NCBI GenBank assembly: GCA_009846005.1
Contig: VXYL01000068.1
Span: 132,626 to 196,625, forward strand
DNA: 64,000 nt
From: Gammaproteobacteria bacterium
Lineage (GTDB): Bacteria; Pseudomonadota; Gammaproteobacteria; Pseudomonadales; Azotimanducaceae
Reading direction: 5' to 3'
The notes under the pieces were generated by a model. That model worked only from the letters and a program-made list of their open reading frames with translations, had not been told where the DNA came from and made no database searches. Of this stretch, positions 45,194 through 54,502 are shown one piece after another; position 1 is the first letter of the stretch, and each line of letters begins with the position of its first letter. A program made the position numbers and the translations under genes.

Positions 45194-45910
45194 TCAATGC
45201 GCTTGGAGGTGGTGGCCTACCAGGAAGTCGAACACCGAGTTGGTGTATTCATCGGTCGTCAGATCGGCCTTCGCGTAGAGGGCGGCGTTGTGGGAGATCG
45301 GCTTGGGGTCGCGCGCCTTCAGATGCGCTTCCGCAACGCGTTCCATCATCACGAACCAGGCCACGGCGTGTTTGACGGTGGCGCCGACGGTCAGCAGACC
45401 GTGGTTGCGCAGCACGACGCCGCGGTTGCGGCCGAGATCCCGGGCGATGCGCTCGCCGCAGTCGACGCTCTGCACCTGCACCTCTTCATCGTCGAACACG
45501 GCGTGGTCGTCGTGGAAGATGCAGGCCTCCTGCGTGATGGGTTCGAAACGCGCCGCCGACGCCGAGAACGGCGTGCCGAAGGCGGTGTGCGTGTGCGCGA
45601 CGCTCGCGACGTCGGGTCGCGCCGCAAGAATCGGGTAGTGGATGTAGTAGGCGGGCAGATTGGTCCTGCCGCTGCCACCAACCACCGAACCGTCCGGCTG
45701 TACGAGTACCAGTTTCTCCGGCGACGCTTCGCCGAACGGCGTATCGACGTCGAGCAGCCAGAAGCAGTCGGCGCGTTCGGGGTCGCGGGCGCTGATATGC
45801 CCGTCGCCGAGGTCCCCCCAGCCCAGGGCGGCGAACACGCGATAGCCGAGCGCAACTTGGCGTTTGCGCTCCTCCCGGACGGAATCCGCTGTCTGTGCCC
45901 GTGTGTCCAT
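45194..45910 (-). CDS. Class II aldolase/adducin family protein
   Basis: The 238-residue protein has the zinc histidines in VAHTHTAFG and LRNHGLL and the phosphate-binding region GHISARDPE. Members are aldolases, epimerases or decarboxylases acting on sugar phosphates or similar hydroxy acids. No specific substrate can be assigned. It ends eight bases before the thrC start, in the same direction. Confidence 0.85.
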   Translation of the reverse strand: MDTRAQTADSVREERKRQVALGYRVFAALGWGDLGDGHISARDPERADCFWLLDVDTPFGEASPEKLVLVQPDGSVVGGSGRTNLPAYYIHYPILAARPDVASVAHTHTAFGTPFSASAARFEPITQEACIFHDDHAVFDDEEVQVQSVDCGERIARDLGRNRGVVLRNHGLLTVGATVKHAVAWFVMMERVAEAHLKARDPKPISHNAALYAKADLTTDEYTNSVFDFLVGHHLQAH

Positions 45911-46065
45911 GTGCGTATTCTACGCCGCGACACCCGCTTTGAACCGGTACAACGCGACGCCGGCTGCCCGTTGGACGACACGGAGACGGGCCTTCGATCC
46001 GTCGTCGTTTGCCACTTCCCCTGCGAACTGCCACACTCGATGGCGTCTCGCGACGAGAGGGGTCC

Positions 46066-47463
46066 ATGGGCAAGCAGGCGAAGACACTGGGCGAACTCAA
46101 GGGCTCCGGCTACGAGGTGCTCGGCGTCAAGGCCGAGATGCGGCGCAATCTCATCGCCAAGCTGCGTCGCGGGGATCCCCTCTTTCCGGGCATCGTCGGC
46201 TACGACGAGACGGTGATCCCGCAGATCGCCAACGCCATACTCGGCGGTCAGGACATCATGATGCTCGGCGAACGCGGCCAGGCGAAGTCCCGCGTGGTGC
46301 GCGGCCTCGCCGACCTTCTCGACGACGAGATCCCCATCATCAGGGGGGCCGAAATCCCCGAAAACCCGTTCGATCCGATCACTGCGAAAGGTCGCGCGAT
46401 CGTTGCCGAGGCCGGCGACGACACGCCCATCGCCTGGCTGCCGCGTTCCGAACGCTATGCGGAGAAGCTGGCCACCCCGGACATCACCATCGCGGACCTG
46501 ATCGGCGAGGTCGACCCGATCAAGGTCGCGGAGGGCCGCTATCTCGATGACGAGTTGACCATCCACTTCGGTCTCGTGCCCCGGGTCAACCGCGGCATCT
46601 TCGCCATCAACGAGCTGCCCGATCTCGCCGAACGCATCCAGGTGGGGCTCTTGAACGTGCTCGAAGAACGCGACGTGCAGATCCGCGGCCACAAGGTGCG
46701 CCTGCCCCTCGACGTGTTCCTGGTCGCCACCGCCAACCCCGAGGACTACACCAACCGGGGCCGGATCATCACGCCGTTGAAGGACCGCTACGGCGCCCAG
46801 ATCCGCACCCACTACCCGGAGGACATCCACAAGGAAATCGACATCATGGAGCAGGAGGCGGTTGCGCTCGACATGGGCGACTACCGTGTCCACGTGCCGT
46901 CCTTCATGAAGGAGATCGTCGCCGAGATCACCCACCAGGCACGGCGCTCGCCGGACATCAACCAGCGTTCGGGCGTGTCGGTACGCGCCTCGGTGGCTAA
47001 CTACGAGGCGCTTCTCGCCAACGCCTTCCGGCGGGCGTTGCGAATCGGCGAGACCGACGTCGTGCCGCGCATGTCGGATCTGCCATTCGTACTGCCGTCG
47101 CTGCAGGGCAAGGTGGAGTTCGAGGCGATGGAGGAAGGCCAGGAAGACCGGATCACGGGGCGCATCCTCGCCGCCGGCATCAAGGCGGTGTTCGACCGGC
47201 GCTTCAACGTCGACATGCTCGCCGACGTGGTGCTGGCATTCGACGAGGGCTTCAGCGTCGAGACCGCCGAGGACGCCCCGAGCGCAGACTACGAGGAGAT
47301 CGTCGAGCAGCTTGAAGGGCTCGAAGCCGCCGTGGAGTCCCTCGCGGAGGTGCCGGTCGCGGCTGCGCGGGCGTCGGCCATCGAATTCGTGCTCGAAGGC
47401 CTGCACCTGCACAAGCTGCTCAACAAGAAGAGCAGCTCCGGCCGTTCCACGTTTACGGGCTAG
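46066..47463 (+). CDS. MoxR/magnesium-chelatase-like AAA+ ATPase
   Basis: The 465-residue protein starts after GAGAGGGG. Walker A reads GERGQAKS (68-75). The Walker B region reads IFAINELPDL (178-187), with Asn in place of the usual first Asp but the Glu retained. LLNVLEERDVQIRG and VATANPEDYTNRGRI follow, which is the helix-2-insert/Mg-chelatase pattern. Paired with the VWA gene eight bases downstream, it should form a MoxR-type remodelling complex. Its client is unknown. Confidence 0.85.
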   Translation: MGKQAKTLGELKGSGYEVLGVKAEMRRNLIAKLRRGDPLFPGIVGYDETVIPQIANAILGGQDIMMLGERGQAKSRVVRGLADLLDDEIPIIRGAEIPENPFDPITAKGRAIVAEAGDDTPIAWLPRSERYAEKLATPDITIADLIGEVDPIKVAEGRYLDDELTIHFGLVPRVNRGIFAINELPDLAERIQVGLLNVLEERDVQIRGHKVRLPLDVFLVATANPEDYTNRGRIITPLKDRYGAQIRTHYPEDIHKEIDIMEQEAVALDMGDYRVHVPSFMKEIVAEITHQARRSPDINQRSGVSVRASVANYEALLANAFRRALRIGETDVVPRMSDLPFVLPSLQGKVEFEAMEEGQEDRITGRILAAGIKAVFDRRFNVDMLADVVLAFDEGFSVETAEDAPSADYEEIVEQLEGLEAAVESLAEVPVAAARASAIEFVLEGLHLHKLLNKKSSSGRSTFTG

Positions 47464-47471
47464 AGGTCGCG

Positions 47472-49478
47472 ATGCGTAGGTTCCCAACCCATCACCGCTT
47501 CTCGGAATGGGATGGCAGCCAGGCCGGCGAAGTCGACGCCGACAACGCGCTCGGTGCCATGGTCGACGACCTCATGGAATACGGCGACCTGCGCTGGGCG
47601 ATGCGCAACCTGTTTTCGCGCGGCATGGACATCCCCCAGGGCGGCCACATGCAGGGCTTGCGGGACATGCTGAAACAGTTGCGGAACCAGAAGCGCGAGC
47701 ACCTCGACCGCTTCAACCTCGGGAGCGCGTTCAAGGAAATCGAGAAGGAACTCGACGAAATCCTCGACCTGGAGCGCAAGACCATCGACAAGTGGCTGGA
47801 CGGCGAGGGGGATGAACTCGTCGGGGATGTCATGCGCGACGTCGCCGAGAAGAACAAGGCGCGGCTCGACGAGCTGCCCGACAACGCCGCGGGCAAGATG
47901 CAGGAACTCGAGAACTACGAGTTCCTGAACCCGGAGGCGCAGAAGCGCTACATCGAGCTGCTCAACCAACTGCGCCGGGCCATGACGCAGACGTTCTTCG
48001 ACGACATCGAGAACATGGTCAACAACATGTCCAAGGGGGATATCGAGCGCATGAAGGACATGCTGAAGGACTTGAACGATCTCCTCTCGAAGAAGGCGCA
48101 GGGGGTCGACCCGGACGCGATGGAGTCCTTCTTCAAGGACTTCATGGACAAGTACGGCGACATGTTCGGCGACACGCCCCCGGAGTCCTTGGAGGAACTC
48201 ATCGAGCAGATGAGCCAGCAGATGGCGGCGGCGCAATCGCTCATGGACTCCCTGACCCCCGACCAGCGAGCGCAGCTGCAGTCCCTGCTCTCGGACCGGT
48301 TCGGCGATCCCGACCTCCAGAACGAATTGCAGCGTCTGGCGCAGGCCATGTCGGCCTTCGCTCCGCGGTCGTCCCGCTACCGGTTCGGGGGCCGGGAGGA
48401 CATCGACCTCGAAGCGGCGATGCGTCTAATGCGCGAGATGCGCCAACTCGACGAACTCATCAACCAGGTGCAGGTGGCAGAACGCACCAACGACTTGGAA
48501 CGCATCGACCGCGACCTCTTGAAGGAGCTGCTCGACGACGACGCGGCGGAGTCTCTCGACGACCTAAAGAAGCTGCTCGACGCGCTCGAGAAGGCGGGCT
48601 ACATCCGGCCCAACGGCGACAAGTGGGAGCTGACGCCGCGCGGCTCGCGCATGATCGGCCAGAAGGCCCTTGGCGAGATCTACGTGCGGCTGCGTCGCCA
48701 GAGCCTCGGCAACCACGCACTGCCCGAGGAAGGGCGGTTCGGCGAACGGCTCGAACAGACCAAGGCGTACGAATTCGGCGACCCGTTCCACCTTCACATG
48801 CCGCGCACCATCCGCAATGCCATCGATCGGGACGGCCCGCAAACCCCCGTGCGCTTGAAGCACGAGGACTTCGAGATCTACCGCTCGGAGCTCATCACGT
48901 CGACGGCGACCGCCATGCTCGTCGACCTGTCGTGGTCGATGGCCCTGCGCGGCTCGTTCCAGGCGGCCAAGAAGGTCGCCTTGGCGCTGCACAACCTGAT
49001 TACGTCGCGTTTCCCGAAGGACTCCTTCCACGTCATCGGCTTCGCCGCCTACGCCAAGGAACTCAAGGCCCACGACCTGCCGTTCCTGCAGTGGGACGAA
49101 TACGTGCTCGGCACCAACATGCAGCACGCCCTGCTTTTGGCCGAACGCCTGCTCGACAAGCACAACGCCGGCACCAAGCAGATCATCATGATCTCCGACG
49201 GCGAACCCACCGCCCACCTCGAGAACGGCCGGGCCCGGTTCGCCTACCCGCCGACGGCGGAGACCTACCGGGCAACGCTGCGCGCGGTGAAGCGCTGCAC
49301 CAGCAAGTCCATTGCCATCAATACCTTCATGCTCGACGTGGACTACCACCTGAAGGCGTTCATGGACGCCATCGCCCGCATCAACGGCGGCCGGGTGTTT
49401 TTCACGTCGCCGGACAAGCTCGGCGAATACATCCTGGTCGACTACGTGCAGCGCAAGCGCAAGAAGCTGGCGCGCTAG
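47472..49478 (+). CDS. VWA domain protein partner of the AAA+ ATPase
   Basis: The 668-residue protein has a long helical, charged N-terminal region (coiled coils such as ELDEILDLERKTIDKWLDGEG) and a C-terminal von Willebrand A domain. Its MIDAS motif is DLSWS (485-489), with the second site at GTNMQHAL and the third at ISDGEPTA. VWA/AAA+ pairs (RavA-ViaA, NorQ-NorD, CbbQ-CbbO) insert metals or remodel protein complexes. No metal enzyme is next to this pair, so the client cannot be named. Confidence 0.87.
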   Translation: MRRFPTHHRFSEWDGSQAGEVDADNALGAMVDDLMEYGDLRWAMRNLFSRGMDIPQGGHMQGLRDMLKQLRNQKREHLDRFNLGSAFKEIEKELDEILDLERKTIDKWLDGEGDELVGDVMRDVAEKNKARLDELPDNAAGKMQELENYEFLNPEAQKRYIELLNQLRRAMTQTFFDDIENMVNNMSKGDIERMKDMLKDLNDLLSKKAQGVDPDAMESFFKDFMDKYGDMFGDTPPESLEELIEQMSQQMAAAQSLMDSLTPDQRAQLQSLLSDRFGDPDLQNELQRLAQAMSAFAPRSSRYRFGGREDIDLEAAMRLMREMRQLDELINQVQVAERTNDLERIDRDLLKELLDDDAAESLDDLKKLLDALEKAGYIRPNGDKWELTPRGSRMIGQKALGEIYVRLRRQSLGNHALPEEGRFGERLEQTKAYEFGDPFHLHMPRTIRNAIDRDGPQTPVRLKHEDFEIYRSELITSTATAMLVDLSWSMALRGSFQAAKKVALALHNLITSRFPKDSFHVIGFAAYAKELKAHDLPFLQWDEYVLGTNMQHALLLAERLLDKHNAGTKQIIMISDGEPTAHLENGRARFAYPPTAETYRATLRAVKRCTSKSIAINTFMLDVDYHLKAFMDAIARINGGRVFFTSPDKLGEYILVDYVQRKRKKLAR

Positions 49479-49488
49479 CGAACCGGCC

Positions 49489-50258
49489 GTGATCGACTCG
49501 TCCTTCCGAGCCAGGCTGAAGGCGGGCGCGCCGCTCATCGGCGCGTTCGTCAACATCGAGTCGCCCACGGTCGTCGAGGTGCTGGCCGTCGCCGGCATGG
49601 ATTTCCTGATGATCGACGGCGAACACGCGCCCATCGGTCCGGCGGGTGCCGTCGAGATGATCCGAGCGGCCGAGGCACGACGTATCCCGATCCTGGCCCG
49701 AGTCGGGGAGAACACCCAGCAGGTGATGGCCAAGTACCTCGATGCCGGCGTGATCGGGACCATGACGCCGATGGTCAGTTCAACAGCGGAAGCCGAGCGG
49801 GTGGTGGACTCCGTGAAGTACCCGCCGATGGGCAAGCGCGGTCTCGCCGGGTCCGCGTCAACGATTTCGCGCCTTCCCCCGGCTACGTGGCTGCGGCGAA
49901 CGAGGCCACCGTCGTCGTGGTGCAGATCGAAACCCGCGCCGGCATCGAGCGGGCCGACGAGATCATCGCCACTGACGGGGTCGACGTGATCTTCCTCGGT
50001 CCCTCGGATCTGTCCGTCGCGTTGGACGTGCCGGGACAGACGAAACACCCGAGCTTGTTGAAAACGATCGAGGCGCTCACCGAGAAAATCGTCGCCGCCG
50101 GCAAAGCCGCAGGCACCGTCACGCGTTCCGCGGAGGACTACCGATACTGGCGGGAACGCGGAGTCCAGGTGTTTCTGAACAGCGCGGGCGCACTGTTGCT
50201 CGGGGCGGCGAGCAGATTCGTGGAGGAATCGCGGGCGGCCGAACGAAGGCACCCGTAG
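49489..50258 (+). pseudogene. HpcH/HpaI aldolase family gene with a frameshift
   Basis: The GTG at 49489 begins IDSSFRARLKAGAPLIGAFV, then MDFLMIDGEHAP, ARVGE and GVIGTMTPMV, typical of 2-keto-3-deoxy acid aldolases. At about 49852-49854 the frame changes. Codons from 49854 continue the family as RVNDFAPSPGYVAAANE, then QIETRAGIERADEI and FLGPSDLSVALD to a stop at 50256-50258. One missing base explains it. Either the gene is broken or the base is a sequencing error. The TAG stop belongs to a REP head. Confidence 0.82.
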
Positions 50259-50280
50259 GGAACGGGCTTGTCCCGTCCCG
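50255..50280 (+). repeat. Single GTAG-type REP overlapping the aldolase stop codon
   Basis: GTAG at 50255-50258 contains the TAG stop of the aldolase frame. Arms GGAACGGG/CCCGTCCC flank CTTGT, with one mismatch. No partner unit lies to the right. Confidence 0.72.
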
Positions 50281-50451
50281 CTCTCGCGATTGGCCAACGG
50301 CATTGGCGCAGGGATGCCGCTGCGTACCGAAAGGCGGACCCGGGCAGGGCTATTGGCTGCGACCGCGTCGAACCCAGTTGCCCTCCACACCGAGACCGCC
50401 AGACTCTAGCGGTCCCGAAACTCCGTTCCTCCACCCAATGAGACGCCATCA

Positions 50452-51087
50452 ATGACCTCACCCGCCGAATCAACCGCCCAGATAAAGCTGCAACGCCTTT
50501 GGAAGGGAACCCTGTTCGTCGGCATCGGCGGCGGCTACGTGCTGCTCGTCGCCATGCTGTTCGTGTACCACGGGTGGCGCGCCGCCCTGTTGGCATTGTT
50601 CCTGGTCGGCGTTTCCCAGTTCTTCCGCTACATCGCCAACGATGTCGACCGGATCGGGTGGCGCATGTCCAACGAGTCGTCGGATGAGGCGGTGGACGAG
50701 ACGACGAAGCGCTACCAAAGACGGATGCTCGTCGCATTGGCCGGGTTGGTCCAGGCATTGAACCTGGTGTTGGTCTACCAGGCGTACCACTTGGGAGATC
50801 TACGCTGGATGCTGCCGATGCTTCTCGGTCTCGTCCTCATCGAAGTGCTCTATTCCCGCATTCGCAGCGTCAACCGACGGATCGAGTTCGAAGAGGCAAG
50901 CTACGGTTTCAAAGACCGGGGCCCTCTAGGCAGCGGACCCGAGGCCATGCGCGCGTCGAACCAGGCAAGGCTCGACAGAAAGCTCGAACAATTGGAAACC
51001 CTCGCGGAGGAAGGCCAGATTTCCCCCAAGGCGTACGAGAAGGCGCGGGACAAGCACCGAATTCGAAGCGTCATGGACGAGCCCTAG
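50452..51087 (+). CDS. Membrane protein with four helices and a SHOCT-like C-terminus
   Basis: The 211-residue protein has hydrophobic helices near residues 21-40, 42-62, 85-105 and 110-130. A charged tail (LDRKLEQLETLAEEGQISPKAYEKA) resembles the short C-terminal SHOCT motif. No family or function is recognised. REP elements flank it on both sides. Confidence 0.7.
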   Translation: MTSPAESTAQIKLQRLWKGTLFVGIGGGYVLLVAMLFVYHGWRAALLALFLVGVSQFFRYIANDVDRIGWRMSNESSDEAVDETTKRYQRRMLVALAGLVQALNLVLVYQAYHLGDLRWMLPMLLGLVLIEVLYSRIRSVNRRIEFEEASYGFKDRGPLGSGPEAMRASNQARLDRKLEQLETLAEEGQISPKAYEKARDKHRIRSVMDEP

Positions 51088-51138
51088 CGCCCCATGGTCG
51101 GGCCGCCGCGTCGCAGGAGGCGCCTGGCTTCCTGAAGC

Positions 51139-51163
51139 GGGACGGGACAAGCCCGTCCCCTAC
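51139..51163 (-). repeat. Single GTAG-type REP
   Basis: Perfect arms GGGACGGG/CCCGTCCC flank ACAAG, and the unit ends CTAC at 51160-51163. It lies 52 bp after the membrane protein stop and before the glycosidase gene. Confidence 0.75.
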
Positions 51164-51226
51164 GATCCGCGTCACCTGCATGTTAGCCCCGGGCCCGGGT
51201 GGCTTCGGAAGCAAGCCGCCGCGTGT

Positions 51227-52198
51227 ATGATCGGCGGACGGTCTGGTGGGGTTTGCGTGCACAGACGGCTTCGCGATCGGTTGCAGGCGCTCGTGGTTTG
51301 CGTGATCTGCGCGACCGTTTTCTGTTGGGCCACCGCCGCGCCGAATCTGGCATGGCGTTCTCTGGATGCGCTGAACGCCGGCCTCCCGCCAGGCGTACGC
51401 GTTTATGCGGGCGAGGATCCGAAACTGCCGTTGCGTGCCTGGTACGTGTCCGTGGCCCGGGGGGAGGATTCGGGACGCGTGGAAGTCCTGGTTTCCGACG
51501 ATCCAGCGGACCGCCGCGAGACCGTCTCAAGTTTCGCGGCGGACACCGGTGCATGTGTCGTCATCAACGGCGGCTATTTCACGATGGAACGTACGCCTGC
51601 TCGTCACGCCGGTCTCCTTGTCGTCGACGGTGTCATCGAAGAACCCGCGACGCGATCGGCAGTGCGGAACGACCTGCGCTACCCGACCGCCCGCGCCGCG
51701 CTCGGTTTGACGCCGACGGGATTCGACATCGCCTGGGCGACCAGTCGGGAAGGAAGTCTACAGGCCTGGTCCGCGCCGCCGCCGCATCGGCAAGGCTCCC
51801 CGGCGGAACTCGACCCGGGAACGTCGACGCCTTGGAACGTGGAAGACGCCCTTGGCGGTGGGCCCGCGCTGGTCTCCAAGGGTCGGGTCAGGGTCACTAC
51901 GAACGAGGAGGTCTTCTTCGGCACGGCGATTCCCTACACGCATCCCCGCACCGCCGCGGGCGTCACCGCCGCCGGCACCCTGCTCCTTCTCTTGGTGGAT
52001 GGCCGGCAGAAGGAGAGCCGGGGCGTCAGGCTAGAGGAACTGGCGGCGATAATGGTCGACCTGGGTGCCGAAGAAGCTCTGAACCTGGACGGCGGCGGAT
52101 CGTCGAGCCTTGTGGTGCAGGGGCAACTGCTGAACAACCCGGCAGGCCGCGGCGAGGAACGCGAGGTGATGACGGCGTTGGGCGTGTTCTGCGACTGA
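51227..52198 (+). CDS. Secreted phosphodiester glycosidase (NAGPA) family protein
   Basis: The 323-residue protein has a signal peptide (VVCVICATVFCWATAAP). The NAGPA domain follows: CVVINGGYFTMERTPARHAG, HPRTAAGVTAAGTLLLLLVDGR, LEELAAIMVDLGAEEALNLDGGGSSSLV. Relatives cleave GlcNAc-1-phosphodiesters or act in exopolysaccharide metabolism. GTG at 51257 is an alternative start that gives a shorter n-region. Confidence 0.85.
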   Translation: MIGGRSGGVCVHRRLRDRLQALVVCVICATVFCWATAAPNLAWRSLDALNAGLPPGVRVYAGEDPKLPLRAWYVSVARGEDSGRVEVLVSDDPADRRETVSSFAADTGACVVINGGYFTMERTPARHAGLLVVDGVIEEPATRSAVRNDLRYPTARAALGLTPTGFDIAWATSREGSLQAWSAPPPHRQGSPAELDPGTSTPWNVEDALGGGPALVSKGRVRVTTNEEVFFGTAIPYTHPRTAAGVTAAGTLLLLLVDGRQKESRGVRLEELAAIMVDLGAEEALNLDGGGSSSLVVQGQLLNNPAGRGEEREVMTALGVFCD

Positions 52199-52223
52199 AC
52201 CGTAGCAGGGTGCGCTTGCAGTG

Positions 52224-52239
52224 CGGGACTATAGTCCCG
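52224..52239. promoter_or_regulatory. 16-bp perfect palindrome at the fic start
   Basis: CGGGACTATAGTCCCG is fully self-complementary and ends two bases before the ATG at 52242. It contains a TATAGT word. It could be an operator or an RNA hairpin that hides the start region. If the GTG at 52221 is used it would be coding. Confidence 0.45.
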
Positions 52240-52241
52240 GC

Positions 52242-53258
52242 ATGAACGAACACCCGGAAATCTGGCAGCCGCTGGAAGGCCTGCCCGACGGCGCGGAAGA
52301 CTGGGGCAACCCGCAGTGCCGCGTGCTGGAGCGCCAGTGGCTCGAGGCGCGCTCGAAGACGAAGGCGGGAGACCCGGCCGACCGCTTCATCGAGGCGTGG
52401 CTCGCAGAACGAAACCGCGCCTTCGCCGTCGAGACCGGCCAGATAGAAGGACTCTATACGCTCAAACGCGGCGTGACCGAGCAGTTGGTCGCCGAAGGTT
52501 TCGCGGGTGTCGTTGGCGCGCACACGCTTGAGAACCTCGCCGACCGGGTGATTGCCGGGTTGCTGAAAGACCAGACCGCCGCCTGCGAGATGCTCTGGCA
52601 GGACGTCGCCGAGCGGCGTCCGTTGACGGCCAGCATGCTGAAGAGCTGGCACGCGTTGTTGACTCGTCACCAGGAGACGGTCACCGGGTTGAACATCATC
52701 GATGGCCGGATCAGGAAGGTACGGGTGCCCTTCGTTCGCAAAGGCGTCTGGAAGATCGCCTCGAACAACCCCCGGCGACCCGACGGCGTCGTCCATCAGT
52801 ATTGCCCGCCCGAACATGTCGAAGCGGAGATGGACCGGTTCTTTGTTATCTATAACGAGGAAGTGGCCCCCCGCCCATACCCTGTCGAGGTCGAGGCCGC
52901 CTGGCTACACCACCGCTTCGTGCGTACGCACCCGTTTCAGGATGGCAACGGGCGGGTGTCGAGGCTGTTGATGGCGTACGCATACGTTAGGCGGAATCTG
53001 CCGTCGCCAATTGTGACAGCCGAGGAGAAACCAGCGTACATCGACTTGTTGGAAGCTGCGGACAGCGGCGACTTGCGGGTCTTAGTCGACGGAATTGCCG
53101 TGTTGGCTCTGAGACAGCTGCACGGAGCCCAACGCATTGCACAACGCGCACTGTCAGGGAAGTTGAACCGTCCCACCGGAAACGGGGGCCGACGAGTCGG
53201 CGACGACTATTTGCCGCCTTGCAACGGCGAACCCGACTTAGAGGAGCTGGCGCGCTAG
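52242..53258 (+). CDS. Fic domain protein with N-terminal inhibitory motif
   Basis: The 338-residue protein has the Fic core HPFQDGNGRVSR (230-241), the AMP-transferase signature with all conserved residues. The sequence TGQIEG (65-70) matches the inhibitory (S/T)xxxE(G/N) helix, here N-terminal, as in class II Fic proteins. Such proteins AMPylate targets or themselves, and the Glu blocks ATP binding. GTG at 52221 is an alternative start with AGGG upstream, adding seven residues. No antitoxin gene is adjacent, consistent with built-in inhibition. Confidence 0.9.
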   Translation: MNEHPEIWQPLEGLPDGAEDWGNPQCRVLERQWLEARSKTKAGDPADRFIEAWLAERNRAFAVETGQIEGLYTLKRGVTEQLVAEGFAGVVGAHTLENLADRVIAGLLKDQTAACEMLWQDVAERRPLTASMLKSWHALLTRHQETVTGLNIIDGRIRKVRVPFVRKGVWKIASNNPRRPDGVVHQYCPPEHVEAEMDRFFVIYNEEVAPRPYPVEVEAAWLHHRFVRTHPFQDGNGRVSRLLMAYAYVRRNLPSPIVTAEEKPAYIDLLEAADSGDLRVLVDGIAVLALRQLHGAQRIAQRALSGKLNRPTGNGGRRVGDDYLPPCNGEPDLEELAR

Positions 53259-53313
53259 CCGAGTCGCCGTTCAAACAACTGGGGGAACCTGGGCGCGGTG
53301 GATCCGCGCGGGT

Positions 53314-54480
53314 TCAATACGACCGCGGCAGCCCCAGGACGTGCTCCGACACGTAGTTCAGCACCATCTCCTGGGAGATCGGCGCGAGCCGCTGCATTCG
53401 CGCTTCCCGCCAGTACCGTTCGACGTGGAACTCCGTCGCGTAGCCGAAGCCACCGTGTGTCTGCACGGCCTGGTCCGCGGCTTGGAAGCAGGCGTCGGCG
53501 GCCAGCCATTTGGCCATGTTGGCCTCCGCCCCGCAGGGTTGGCCGTTGTCGATCAGCCACGACGCCTTGCGGATCATCAACTCCGCCGCATCGAGGCGCA
53601 TACGGGCTTCGCCGAGCGGGAACGCCACGCCCTGGTTCATCCCGATGGGCCGATTGAACACGACGCGGTCGTTGGCATAGTCCACGGCCCTTCGCATCGC
53701 GGCCCGACCGATCCCTAGCGCTTCCGAGGCCACGAGAATCCGCTCGGCATTCAGGCCGTCGAGCAGGTAGTAGAACCCCCGGCCTTCCTCGCCGACGCGA
53801 TCGGTGACATGCACCGGCAGATCGTCGTAGACCACTTCGCAGGTGGCGACCGCGTTGCGGCCGACCTTGTCGATGGGGGAGATGGTGACTTCCGGCCGTT
53901 GCAGCTCGGCGAACAGCAACGTCATGCCGTGGGTGCGCTTCGCGACCTTGTCGCGCGCCTCGGTGCGCACGAGCAGAAGTACGCGTTCCGAGTCGAGCGC
54001 CTTCGTGGTCCAGACCTTGCGCCCGCGCACGACGTAGTTGTCCCCGTCGCGGCGCGCGGTCGTGGTGATCGATGTGGTGTCGGTGCCGGCGTTCGGCTCG
54101 GTGACGCCGAATGCGACGTGCAGATCCCCGTTCGCCACCCGCGGCAGGTACTTCTGCTTCATTTCCTCCGAGCCGTGTCGGACGACCGGGTGCATGCCGA
54201 AGATCGACAGATGGACGCTGCTCGCGCCGTTCATCGCGGCTCCGGACGCGGCGATTTCCTCGAGCACGATGGATGCCTCGGTGATGCCCCGGCCGCTGCC
54301 GCCGTACTCCTCGGGGATGGCGATGCCGACCCAGCCGTCCGCTGCGAGCGCATTGTAGAAATCCCACGGGAAGCGATGTTCCCGGTCGCATTCGGACCAG
54401 TAGTCGTCGGGAAAATTCCCGCAGATCCGCCCGATGGCATCGCGGATGAGTTGGTGTTCGTCGGTCGTTTCGAAGTCCAT
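53314..54480 (-). CDS. Acyl-CoA dehydrogenase
   Basis: The 388-residue protein shows AIPEEYGGSG, the FAD segment FGVTEPNAGTDTTSI, WTTKAL, and the C-terminal QTHGGFGYATEFHVERYWRE. The catalytic Glu is expected in the late region of the domain. It oxidises acyl-CoA at the alpha-beta bond; the chain type is unknown. It is divergent from the MaoC gene across a REP doublet. Confidence 0.92.
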   Translation of the reverse strand: MDFETTDEHQLIRDAIGRICGNFPDDYWSECDREHRFPWDFYNALAADGWVGIAIPEEYGGSGRGITEASIVLEEIAASGAAMNGASSVHLSIFGMHPVVRHGSEEMKQKYLPRVANGDLHVAFGVTEPNAGTDTTSITTTARRDGDNYVVRGRKVWTTKALDSERVLLLVRTEARDKVAKRTHGMTLLFAELQRPEVTISPIDKVGRNAVATCEVVYDDLPVHVTDRVGEEGRGFYYLLDGLNAERILVASEALGIGRAAMRRAVDYANDRVVFNRPIGMNQGVAFPLGEARMRLDAAELMIRKASWLIDNGQPCGAEANMAKWLAADACFQAADQAVQTHGGFGYATEFHVERYWREARMQRLAPISQEMVLNYVSEHVLGLPRSY

Positions 54481-54502
54481 CCGGCAAGGTTAGCATGGCC
54501 CC

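Noticed and set aside
45391-47487. A 698-codon minus-strand frame antisense to the AAA+ ATPase
   Set aside because: It overlaps two well-supported genes, and its composition (Val-, His- and Gly-rich) is that of a shadow frame; no domain is recognisable.
46066-49478. The AAA+/VWA pair as a magnesium chelatase
   Set aside because: There is no ChlH/BchH subunit or bacteriochlorophyll gene in the window, and the VWA protein lacks the BchD ATPase-like half.
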